Notes under the pieces: generated by a model | Database searches by the model: none | Seen by the model: the letters and a program-made list of their open reading frames with translations, nothing else | What the model was told of the DNA's origin: nothing | Shown here: one piece after another, positions 9,711-19,554 of the stretch | Layout of the letters: every line of letters begins with the position of its first letter | Numbering within the stretch: the stretch's first letter is position 1 | Source of the DNA: DALYLB01 sp046154695 | GTDB lineage: Bacteria; Acidobacteriota; Blastocatellia; RBC074 | DNA length: 28,110 bases | Assembly (NCBI GenBank): GCA_046154695.1 | Contig: JBJXFI010000394.1 | Span: 1 to 28,110 of the forward strand | Reading direction: 5' to 3' | Made by a program: the position numbers and the translations under genes

Positions 9711-10664
9711 TCAGACGAAGCTTAAGTTGCGGCGAACATACGCCGAGTTGAAATAGCGAATTGCCCGGCTGCGATCCTTTGAAATCTGCTCCCGCAATTG
9801 ATCGACGCCGGAGAACCGTTTCTCGCCGCGCAATCGATGGAGCATCCTCACCCGGACCGTCTTTCCATACAAATCCGCGTCGAAATCGATCAGGTGCGCC
9901 TCGACCTTCGATTCCGATTCTCCGCCGAACGTGGGGCGCTTCCCGATATTGGTCACGCTGCGATGCCAGACGCCATCGACGAGCGCGAGCGTGACATAAA
10001 CGCCGTCGAGGGGGAGCACGCGGTTCTCGAAGGCGAGATTGGCGGTGGGGAACAGAAGCGAGCGGCCGATGCCATGGCCGCGAATGATGGCCCCCTCGAT
10101 GCCATACGCCCTGCCCAGCATTCGGCGGGCCACGTTGACGCGGCCGGCCTTGAGAAGGCGCCGGATCATGGTGGAGCTGATGCGATGGCCGCGAAGCTGG
10201 ACCTCGGGGACCTCGGCCGCGTGAAATCCTCCCTCCCGGCTGATCCGCTGCAGCAGTTCGATCGTTCCCCGGCGCTGATGGCCGAACGCAAAGCCCTTTC
10301 CCAGATAGATCTCCCGGGCCGCCAGCCCGTCCACAATGAATTGCCGCACGAAATCCTCCGCCGGCAGGGCCGCGAGCACGGCGTCGAATTCCAGGACGAT
10401 GACCTGCTGGATGCCCAACTGCTTCAATCCCTCCATCTTCTGGTGAAAGGTCTGCAGGAGCGGCGGCGCCGTATCCGGCCGCAGCACCTGCCGGGGATGC
10501 GGATCGAAGGTGATGAGCGTCGGCGTCGCGTCGATCAGCAGCGCCCGCTCGACCACCGTCCTCACGATCGCCTGATGCCCCAGATGAAGCCCGTCGAAGA
10601 CCCCCAGCGTGAGGGCGCTCGGCCGCCTGATTTCCGTGTGCGCAATTCCGCGAAAGACGTTCAT
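9711..10664 (-). CDS. ribF: Bifunctional riboflavin kinase / FMN adenylyltransferase
   Basis: RibF makes FMN from riboflavin and then FAD from FMN in the cytoplasm. The 317 residues match the usual size. The N-terminal adenylyltransferase (nucleotidyltransferase fold) shows GVFDGLHLGHQ (21-31) and ITFDPHPRQV (51-60). ISSTMIRRLLKAG follows near 162-174, and the C-terminal kinase domain has GIGRSLLFPTANL (198-210) and SVTNIGKRPTFGG (236-248). ATG 10664 follows AAGGAAAC and matches the family N-terminus. A TTG at 10715 would overlap the upstream stop but adds 17 unrelated residues. It lies 47 bases after the metallo-hydrolase gene and 56 before ubiB, so probably one transcript. Flavin and quinone functions side by side suggest a redox-cofactor operon, though this is inference. 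Confidence 0.96.
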   Translation of the reverse strand: MNVFRGIAHTEIRRPSALTLGVFDGLHLGHQAIVRTVVERALLIDATPTLITFDPHPRQVLRPDTAPPLLQTFHQKMEGLKQLGIQQVIVLEFDAVLAALPAEDFVRQFIVDGLAAREIYLGKGFAFGHQRRGTIELLQRISREGGFHAAEVPEVQLRGHRISSTMIRRLLKAGRVNVARRMLGRAYGIEGAIIRGHGIGRSLLFPTANLAFENRVLPLDGVYVTLALVDGVWHRSVTNIGKRPTFGGESESKVEAHLIDFDADLYGKTVRVRMLHRLRGEKRFSGVDQLREQISKDRSRAIRYFNSAYVRRNLSFV

Positions 10665-10711
10665 GTTTCCTTGTGTATCGCCCCGGCCCCGCCTCCGGAC
10701 GGCCCAGTGTT

Positions 10712-11479
10712 TCAAAGGTCGATCTTCAAACCGTCATACGCGAGTTCGATTCCATCGGGGAGGGCGCCGCTGACCGCGGCATAACCGATGTCGTGGCCGA
10801 TGTGCGTCAGCAGCGCGCGTCGAGGACGGAGTTTCGCGATATAGGCCAGCGTCTGTTCCAGGTGCAGATGCGTCGGATGCGGCTTGAATCGAAGCGCGTC
10901 GATGATCAACAGATCCAGCCCGCGCAACTGCTCCAGCGACGCCTCGGGAATAAGGTTGCAGTCGGTGATGAAGGCCGCCTCGCTTCGGCCGTCGCTGAAC
11001 CGGAAGCCGGTGACTTCGAGCTTTCCGTGAATGACGGGAATGGGCGTCACCCGCAGCCGGCAGGCATCGAACGGCTCGCTGATCAGCAGGGGAACGACCT
11101 GCGCCAGCCCTCCGCCGATGTGGGTCCGATCGAAGATATAACTGAAGACGCGACGCAGCCCCTGCCAAGTGATCTCGCTGGCATAGACCGGCGTCGCGCC
11201 GTGCTTGAAATTGATTGGGCGCAGATCATCCAACCCATAGGCATGATCCGCGTGGCAATGCGTGATCAGAAGCGCGTCGACGCGGTCGATCTTTTCCCGC
11301 AGCGCCTGCTGGCGAAAATCGGGGGAGATATCCACGATCAGGCGCCTTTCGTCATGCTCGACCATCAATCCGGTCCGCAGCCGCTTATCGCGCGGATCGT
11401 CGGAAAGACAGACCCCGCATTCGCATCCGATCATCGGCACGCCGACCGAGGTCCCCGTCCCAAGCAAGGTTAGACGCAT
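10712..11479 (-). CDS. PhnP-like metallo-beta-lactamase-fold hydrolase
   Basis: This 255-residue cytoplasmic hydrolase belongs to the metallo-beta-lactamase fold, close to PhnP (phosphoribosyl cyclic phosphate phosphodiesterase). Features are the N-terminal LLGTGTSVGVPMIGC, a Cys-rich CECGVC (19-24) like the PhnP extra zinc site, the THCHADH dinuclear metal motif (73-79), VIHGKLEVTGFRF with a ligand His, an FITDCN segment with the bridging Asp, and a C-terminal HIGHD. No phosphonate (phn) genes are near, so the substrate is more likely another cyclic phosphodiester. The start at 11479 has a modest GAGCGG ribosome site. It begins 30 bases after the DUF1844 gene, and its stop overlaps an alternative TTG start of ribF. 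Confidence 0.88.
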   Translation of the reverse strand: MRLTLLGTGTSVGVPMIGCECGVCLSDDPRDKRLRTGLMVEHDERRLIVDISPDFRQQALREKIDRVDALLITHCHADHAYGLDDLRPINFKHGATPVYASEITWQGLRRVFSYIFDRTHIGGGLAQVVPLLISEPFDACRLRVTPIPVIHGKLEVTGFRFSDGRSEAAFITDCNLIPEASLEQLRGLDLLIIDALRFKPHPTHLHLEQTLAYIAKLRPRRALLTHIGHDIGYAAVSGALPDGIELAYDGLKIDL

Positions 11480-11509
11480 AGCCGCTCAGATCCGCTCGCG
11501 CGCCGGCCG

Positions 11510-11989
11510 CTACCGGCGCAGAGAGACGAACTGCATCTTGAGATCCGAGAGCAGATCGTCGAAAAACTTTTCCTCGCCTCCCGTGAGGTTTCCCCGGGTC
11601 TTTTCGCGCAGCATCAGGAGCATGTCGATCGCCTCTTTCGCCGCGCGAAGATCGACCTGCCGGCGGCCGGTCGCCGGATGCTCGACCAGGCCGAGATAGA
11701 TGAAGGCGGAAGAGGCGATGCCCATCAGAAATTCCGTGAACATCGTCTGTTCCGGCATCTCGTTCGGATCCTCTCCCACGATGGGCGTCTCGGGATGGGC
11801 GAAGGCCTCCGGGGCCGCGCCGGGCGCCGCGGCGACCCCCGCGGACGGCGCGGGCGGCGCGACGGAGATCGCGGGCAGCGGCTCGGGAGCCGGGGGCTCC
11901 TCCTGCGGCGCATCATCCCGTATGCTGCCGTCGGCGTTGAAGAGCCGGCGATCGGTGACCTTAAAACCTGTCTGGTTCTCTTCGGCCAT
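11510..11989 (-). CDS. DUF1844 domain-containing protein
   Basis: This 159-residue protein has the DUF1844 layout. It opens with FKVTDRRLFNADGSIR (residues 9-24), continues with a Pro/Ala/Glu-rich low-complexity linker (about 26-75), and ends in a helical domain with FTEFLMGIASSAFIYLGLVE (84-103), IDMLLMLREKTRGNLT and FFDDLLSDLKMQFVSL. I know the family from Acidobacteriota, where its function is unknown. The ATG at 11989 follows AAGGAG (12001-12006 on the plus strand) at an 11-base spacing. It is the first gene of the run that continues into the PhnP-like, ribF and ubiB genes. Confidence 0.85.
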   Translation of the reverse strand: MAEENQTGFKVTDRRLFNADGSIRDDAPQEEPPAPEPLPAISVAPPAPSAGVAAAPGAAPEAFAHPETPIVGEDPNEMPEQTMFTEFLMGIASSAFIYLGLVEHPATGRRQVDLRAAKEAIDMLLMLREKTRGNLTGGEEKFFDDLLSDLKMQFVSLRR

Positions 11990-12018
11990 GAACTATTGTG
12001 CTCCTTAAAATTGTAATT

Positions 12019-12032
12019 CGATCTTGAGATCG
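12019..12032. repeat. Small palindrome upstream of the DUF1844 gene
   Basis: CGATCT and AGATCG flank a TG centre, giving a 14-base dyad 29 bases upstream of the DUF1844 start. It could be an operator, but nothing beyond symmetry and position supports this. Confidence 0.35.
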
Positions 12033-12067
12033 GATTTTAGCACCTGTATCGGCCTGTTGGGAACGAC

Positions 12068-12107
12068 GAACGCCGAGGGATGCATCCGGATTCATCATTC
12101 GGCGTTC
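12068..12107 (-). terminator. Hairpin downstream of the pump operon
   Basis: GAACGCCGA (12068-12076) and TCGGCGTTC (12099-12107) are perfect 9-base arms just after the stop of the TolC gene that ends the pump operon (12116). The loop contains a second small palindrome, GGATGCATCC (12078-12087). No T-tract follows on the minus strand, so it is terminator-like in position but not a classical intrinsic terminator. It might act as a 3'-end stabilising stem. Confidence 0.45.
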
Positions 12108-12115
12108 AGGGTTCC

Positions 12116-13810
12116 TCAATTCACCGAGACATTGTTGCTCGAGAGCGTGGTGGACATGACGCGCTGGAATTCGGCGACGGCCTTGGTGTAATCGGTCATG
12201 GCGCGAAGCTCGCGGCCGCGGGCGGCCGAGAGGGCGTTCTGCCGGTCGAGGACGAAGAAGTTCGTCGACTGGCCGGCGTCGAATTTGCGCTGTTCGCTCT
12301 GATATTGCAGCTCGGCGTTCGAGCGGGAGTTTCTGGCGGCTTCGACGCGGCGCTTCGCGGTTTCGACGCTCTGCAGCGCGTTGCGAACCTCGACCTCGAT
12401 TCCCTGCTGCAGGCGCTGCCGCTGAACGTCGATCTGTCTGCCTTCCGCGAGGGAGCGGCCAAGCTGGGCCTCGGCCGCGCGGTTGCGAAGCGGAAGGTTG
12501 ATATTGACGCCGAAGCGCCAGACGCGAAACTCGTTCTTGAACATATTGGCCAGGCTCTGTCCGTTGCCCCCGATCAGAAACGCGGGGACGGTCGCGCTCA
12601 GGCCCCCGCCGGGAATCGGCGGCAGGTTGGCGAGCCTCGATAGCGCATTGACGCGTTCATAGAGGAGACCGGTCGAGAGCGTGAAGGGATTGATCTCGGT
12701 TCGCGGATCGCCGGCCACCCCGACGGCGCCATAACTCATGACGAAATCGACCTGCGGCTTGATCTGATTGCGGAAAAAATCGACGTCGATTCGATTGAGC
12801 TCTCCGCGCAGGCGAAACTGCTCCATTTCAGGCCGGTTTTGAAAGGCGAGCCGAATGGCGTCCGGAAGCGGGACCGAAAAGGAATCCTCGACCTGGGGCT
12901 GCTCGACGGGCACGACCTCGGTCCCCCACATTTCCCCGTCGCCCGGCGCCAGCAGAAGGGCCTTGAGGGCGTTCTCGGCGCGCTGGATGGCGTCGATGGC
13001 CGCCTCGGCCTCGTCCCGGCGCCGCTCAAGCTCCACACGAGCCGAGATGATGTCGGCGGGCGCGAGCGTTCCGGCCTCGACCAGCCGCTGGTTGTGTTCG
13101 AGCTGTGTCTGCGCCAGATCGACCGATTCCCGCTTGATCTCACGGTCGCGGCGGGCGAAGACCAGATCCCAATAGGCCCGCTGGACCTGCGCGATGATCT
13201 CGATCGCACGCTGGCGAAACTGGCTGTCGGAGATGTCCAGCCGCTTCTTCACGAGCCTGATCTGCCGGCGGAAGGGGTCGATCTCCCGGTTTCGCATCAA
13301 CGGCTGCGTGAAGCTCAAATTGAACGACGAACTGAACTGCGGATTGATCGCATTGAACAGGTTCTGCGTCGTGGCCCGGTCGTTGCTGAAGGTCGCCTGG
13401 AAGGCGCCTCCCTGGTGCTGCACCCGCTGCAGCAGCGACGCATTTCCCGTGACGTTGTCGGTCAGCAGGCCTCCGTTTTCCCCGCCGGCCAGCGGGTTGG
13501 CCACGGGCGTATTGCGCCGATCATAGAAAAAGGCGGCCGACACCGTTGGATCATACGCCCCCTGCGCCCCTTTCACATCGAACTCATTCATCTGCACATT
13601 GAGCCGCTCCACCTCGATGTCGCGATTATTCTCCAGCGACATGAGCATGGCATCGCGCAGCGTCAGCGTCTTGCGCCTGGCGTGATCGACGCCCACGCGC
13701 TGCTCGGATTGCGCCATGCCGGCAGCCTCCATCGACGCGATCAGCGCAAGAATGCCGAGGGCGATCCCCACGCTCCTTCGCCGCGTTCCGGTTTCCTTCC
13801 CCTTATACAT
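12116..13810 (-). CDS. TolC family outer-membrane efflux protein of the second pump
   Basis: This is the outer-membrane channel of the HAE1-type pump encoded upstream. It has 564 residues, with a signal peptide over residues 1-33 (Arg-rich start, IALGILALIASMEAAG core, GMAQ cleavage region). The first TolC repeat starts at LTLRDAMLMSLENNRDIEVE. The coiled, alpha-helical parts include AYWDLVFARRDREIKRESVD and NQRLVEAGTLAPADIISARV, the canonical outer-membrane-factor helix-turn. The second repeat contains GVNINLPLRNRAAEAQLGRS and ends with FQRVMSTTL. Ribosome site GGGAG precedes ATG 13810 by six bases. It is the last gene of the tetR-adaptor-pump-channel operon, 84 bases after the pump. Confidence 0.93.
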   Translation of the reverse strand: MYKGKETGTRRRSVGIALGILALIASMEAAGMAQSEQRVGVDHARRKTLTLRDAMLMSLENNRDIEVERLNVQMNEFDVKGAQGAYDPTVSAAFFYDRRNTPVANPLAGGENGGLLTDNVTGNASLLQRVQHQGGAFQATFSNDRATTQNLFNAINPQFSSSFNLSFTQPLMRNREIDPFRRQIRLVKKRLDISDSQFRQRAIEIIAQVQRAYWDLVFARRDREIKRESVDLAQTQLEHNQRLVEAGTLAPADIISARVELERRRDEAEAAIDAIQRAENALKALLLAPGDGEMWGTEVVPVEQPQVEDSFSVPLPDAIRLAFQNRPEMEQFRLRGELNRIDVDFFRNQIKPQVDFVMSYGAVGVAGDPRTEINPFTLSTGLLYERVNALSRLANLPPIPGGGLSATVPAFLIGGNGQSLANMFKNEFRVWRFGVNINLPLRNRAAEAQLGRSLAEGRQIDVQRQRLQQGIEVEVRNALQSVETAKRRVEAARNSRSNAELQYQSEQRKFDAGQSTNFFVLDRQNALSAARGRELRAMTDYTKAVAEFQRVMSTTLSSNNVSVN

Positions 13811-13844
13811 ATGATCTCCCTTTCTTTTTCCTTTCGCTTCCCTT

Positions 13845-13860
13845 TCGCGCCTTCGCGCGA
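13845..13860. repeat. Intra-operon hairpin between pump and TolC genes
   Basis: TCGCGC and GCGCGA enclose a four-base loop (CTTC on plus, GAAG in the mRNA). This is a compact six-pair GC stem in the 84-base spacer between the RND pump stop and the TolC start, 34 bases before the TolC start codon. It could alter mRNA stability or translation of the last gene. Confidence 0.4.
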
Positions 13861-13894
13861 GGCCGTCTTTCGATTCCGCTCCTCGCCGCCCCGC

Positions 13895-17068
<3,174 letters not shown>

Positions 17069-17090
17069 TGCTCTCTCCTTGGTGGCTGCG

Positions 17091-18359
17091 TTATTTTCCG
17101 CCGGCGACGGCCGTCCCGGTCTGCAGCTTGTCCATGTTCGTCGTCGCAACGGTCTCGCCCGCCCTGACGCCCTCCACGATCTCGATCAACTCGCCGTCGG
17201 TCGCGCCTGTCCGTACGATGCGCTCCACGGCGCGCCCGCCCTCGATGACGAAGACCTTCGACAGCCCCGCGACATTGACGACCGCACGCTGCGGGACCAT
17301 CACCGCGGGCGCCGCGTTCGCCGTGATCAGGGAGGATTTCGCGAACATCCCCGGACGCAAAAGGTTCCCCGGATTGGCGACCTCGGCCTCGACCGTCAGG
17401 GCGCGGGTCTGCTCATTGATCGACGGCCCGATGCGGGCCACACGGCCCGAAAAGGTCCGCCCGGCGAACGCATCGACCTTGAGCGTCATCGTCTGCCTTG
17501 TGCGAACCGCCGCCGCCGCATATTCGGGGATGTCCGCGCGAAGCCGAAGCGGGTTGAGCTTGACCAGCGTCACGATCCGGCCGTTCACCGGCAGATACGA
17601 GCCCCGCGACGCGTGCTTCTCCTTCACCGCGCCGCTGATCGGCGCCCGGACGACCGTGTCGGTGATCGCCTTCTTCGCCAGATTCAATGCCGCCCGCTGC
17701 TGCTCGACCACCGCGAGCTGCTGATTCACCTGATCGATCGCCGCCTGGTGGCGCGCCTGCGCGAGATTGTTCTGCGTGACGGCGTTATCGTAAATCGATC
17801 GCGACACGTCCCCGTTCTCCACCAGCTTCGCCGCGCGGTCGAGATCCATCCGCGTCCAGTCGAGCTGCGCCTTCGCGACCTTCACGTCCGCGTTCTGTTC
17901 GGGGTCGAACCTCGCCCCCTCCCGCATGCCAAGCCGCGCCATCGTCTGCTTCAACGCCGCCTCCGCCTGCTCGACGCGGAGCTTCGCGTCCCGCTGATCG
18001 ATCTGCGCGATCACCTGCCCCTGCGCGACATAACTGCCGAAATCGACACTGATCGTCGAAAGCTCTCCCGCCGCCTGCGCCGAAACGATGACCTCCTCGT
18101 CCGCCGCGAGCGACCCGACCACCTCGACGCTGCGCTGCACGCTGCGCGTGATCGCCGATGCGGTCGTCACCTCGATCGCGGGCGCCGCCGTCGGCGAAGC
18201 CGCTCCCCCGGACGCCGCCGCCCGCACCTCGGAAGCTCCCTCCTCCTTCCCGCATCCCGCCGCCATCAAGGCCGCCGACAGGATCGAAATCGCGACCGCC
18301 CTCCCATAAGGACTTTTTCGGCCTCCATCGGCCTCCGCCAATCTTTCCTTCTCCTTCAT
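17091..18359 (-). CDS. Efflux RND periplasmic adaptor lipoprotein
   Basis: This is the membrane-fusion protein of the HAE1 pump, 422 residues. The N-terminus has a basic stretch, a hydrophobic core and a lipobox-like MAAGC (Cys36), so it is probably lipid-anchored in the inner membrane. An Ala/Pro linker follows. The HlyD-type beta-barrel/lipoyl/hairpin order is visible: VVGSLAADEEVIVSAQAAGE, then a long helical hairpin rich in Gln/Ala/Arg (about 125-225), the returning lipoyl half TVVRAPISGAVKEKHASRG, and a barrel with ALTVEAEVANPGNLLRPGMF. ATG 18359 follows GGGAGAAGG. An in-frame ATG at 18416 would add residues encoded across a palindromic repeat and is unlikely. The gene lies between tetR and the pump. 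Confidence 0.93.
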   Translation of the reverse strand: MKEKERLAEADGGRKSPYGRAVAISILSAALMAAGCGKEEGASEVRAAASGGAASPTAAPAIEVTTASAITRSVQRSVEVVGSLAADEEVIVSAQAAGELSTISVDFGSYVAQGQVIAQIDQRDAKLRVEQAEAALKQTMARLGMREGARFDPEQNADVKVAKAQLDWTRMDLDRAAKLVENGDVSRSIYDNAVTQNNLAQARHQAAIDQVNQQLAVVEQQRAALNLAKKAITDTVVRAPISGAVKEKHASRGSYLPVNGRIVTLVKLNPLRLRADIPEYAAAAVRTRQTMTLKVDAFAGRTFSGRVARIGPSINEQTRALTVEAEVANPGNLLRPGMFAKSSLITANAAPAVMVPQRAVVNVAGLSKVFVIEGGRAVERIVRTGATDGELIEIVEGVRAGETVATTNMDKLQTGTAVAGGK

Positions 18360-18384
18360 TTCCGCCTTCTCCCTGGGAAAAAGT

Positions 18385-18408
18385 GGCACAAGCTGTCCAG
18401 CTTGTGCC
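18385..18408. repeat. 24-bp palindromic element, copy 1
   Basis: Arms GGCACAAGCTG and CAGCTTGTGCC surround a TC centre. The match to copy 2 (read as its reverse complement) extends two bases outward, to 26 bases in all (18383-18408). It lies 26 bases upstream of the adaptor start codon, in the spacer after tetR. Confidence 0.85.
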
Positions 18409-18503
18409 GCATCCATCAGACACTCTCAGAAAAAGACCGGGCATCGAACCAGACGACTTCCGGCGCGCGACCCGCCGCACTCTTCACGCGCACCCTCACA
18501 CCG

Positions 18504-18527
18504 GGCACAAGCTGGACAGCTTGTGCC
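18504..18527. repeat. 24-bp palindromic element, copy 2 (mirror orientation)
   Basis: The arms are the same as in copy 1 but with GA at the centre, so this copy is the exact reverse complement of copy 1 over 24 bases, 95 bases away. Each can fold alone, or the two can pair with each other. It lies 44 bases downstream of the tetR stop. I found no third copy in the window. Confidence 0.85.
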
Positions 18528-18571
18528 ACCATGCTTTTCATTGTTTCATTTGTAAGACTCTTCACGACGAT

Positions 18572-19246
18572 CTATCGCCTGTTAAACTCGTGGTTCATCA
18601 ACGATCCCAGAAACAGATCAGTGAATCGCTCCGCCGCCTGACGATTGCTGATGTTCAGCATCTCTTTCCCATCCGAATGAAAAAACCGGTTGATCAGCGC
18701 GTGATGCATCACCATTCCCACAAAGCCCCGCACCACCGTCATCGCATCCACACGCCGAAAAACTCCCTCCCCCATCCGCTTCCTGACGTACTCCGCCAGA
18801 TACCGGTAACTCTTCGATATGTGATTACGAAAGATGATCTCCGCCATCTCATGCCCTTCGAGCGCGCTGTACATCAGAATCCGCATCGCCGTCCCGTCGT
18901 TCGCGTGAAACTCCAACACGTAATACGCGAACGACTCAAAGACCTTCCGATCATCCCCCCGGTCCATCGCCTCGGTCATCGACGCCTCGAAACTCTTCAT
19001 ATCCGACGAGCTCGCCTTCTGGTCGATGATCGCCGCGTACAACTCGCTCTTCGTCGCAAAATGGCGGTAAATGATCGCCTCATTCACTCCCGCCGCCAGC
19101 GCGATCTCCTTCGTCGTCGTCCCCTGAAAGCCTCGCTCGGAAAATAAACGCACCGACACATCCAGGATCTGCTGCCGTCGATCCTCCGCCGCCATCCGCG
19201 TCCCCGCTTTGGCCTCCACCCGCTCTTCCAACTTCTTTGCTGTCAT
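18572..19246 (-). CDS. TetR/AcrR family transcriptional regulator
   Basis: This is a TetR-family regulator of 224 residues, most probably the local repressor of the pump operon. The N-terminal DNA-binding domain is clear: RRQQILDVSVRLFSERGFQG followed by the helix-turn-helix TTTKEIALAAGVNEAIIYRH and FATKSELY. The remaining 140 residues are the helical ligand-binding and dimer domain, which is not conserved across the family. ATG 19246 is supported by GGAG eight bases upstream. ATG 19195 (MAAEDRRQQ) is an alternative start closer to the domain. It is the first gene of the minus-strand operon. The pair of palindromes at 19380-19451, upstream of it and of the divergent Tat-protein gene, is its likely binding site, giving autoregulation. 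Confidence 0.93.
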   Translation of the reverse strand: MTAKKLEERVEAKAGTRMAAEDRRQQILDVSVRLFSERGFQGTTTKEIALAAGVNEAIIYRHFATKSELYAAIIDQKASSSDMKSFEASMTEAMDRGDDRKVFESFAYYVLEFHANDGTAMRILMYSALEGHEMAEIIFRNHISKSYRYLAEYVRKRMGEGVFRRVDAMTVVRGFVGMVMHHALINRFFHSDGKEMLNISNRQAAERFTDLFLGSLMNHEFNRR

Positions 19247-19379
19247 CTCTGGCGCTCCGACAGGCCGCCCGCGGTTCCCCGCTCCGCCTGTTCCTCTCCC
19301 GATTCCTTATTAATTCCTATTCCTCTCCGCCGCCTTCCTCGCCCCCCAATCGATTCCCGGCTTGCGGCTCTCCTCGATT

Positions 19380-19405
19380 GGTAAGTAAGTGCCTACTTAC
19401 TTACC
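19380..19405. promoter_or_regulatory. Putative TetR operator O1
   Basis: This is a perfect palindrome of 11-base arms, GGTAAGTAAGT and ACTTACTTACC, around GCCT. It shares the core GTAAGTG-N3-ACTTAC with O2, whose centre is 51 bases away, about five helical turns. It lies in the 308-base spacer between tetR and the divergent Tat-protein gene. Repeated AAGT/ACTT dyads of this size are typical TetR-family sites. Confidence 0.72.
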
Positions 19406-19435
19406 ACACGCTATACGAATCTGGCAAGGGGTTTT

Positions 19436-19451
19436 GTAAGTGAGCACTTAC
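19436..19451. promoter_or_regulatory. Putative TetR operator O2
   Basis: GTAAGTG and CACTTAC flank AG, a 16-base dyad that matches 13 of 16 positions of the centre of O1 (19385-19400). It ends five bases before the TTGACA hexamer of the plus-strand promoter, and it covers the likely -35 region of the opposite tetR promoter. Binding here could block both. Confidence 0.68.
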
Positions 19452-19456
19452 TTTGT

Positions 19457-19484
19457 TTGACAAGGGAGGGAAAAGTGGTTTACT
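19457..19484 (+). promoter_or_regulatory. Putative promoter of the Tat-protein gene
   Basis: A perfect TTGACA at 19457-19462 is followed after 16 bases by TTTACT (19479-19484, 4 of 6), or after 18 bases by TACTTT. Transcription would start near 19491, about 64 bases before ATG 19555. On the other strand TATAGC (19409-19414 region) with a -35 inside O2 could serve tetR, but that match is weaker. Confidence 0.5.
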
Positions 19485-19554
19485 TTGCGCATCGTTGCCC
19501 TCGGGAGCGAATACGAAGAAAGCGACCTCCAAAAGATCCAACCTGAAAGAAATC

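Noticed and set aside
12010..12015. TACAAT (minus strand) as -10 of the DUF1844 gene
   Set aside because: Transcription would begin inside the AAGGAG ribosome site at 12001-12006, and no -35 is present at the right distance.
18385..18527. The 24-bp palindromes as binding sites of the adjacent TetR protein
   Set aside because: They share no core with the two AAGT/ACTT dyads at 19380-19451, lie downstream of tetR rather than at its promoter, and look like repeat elements.
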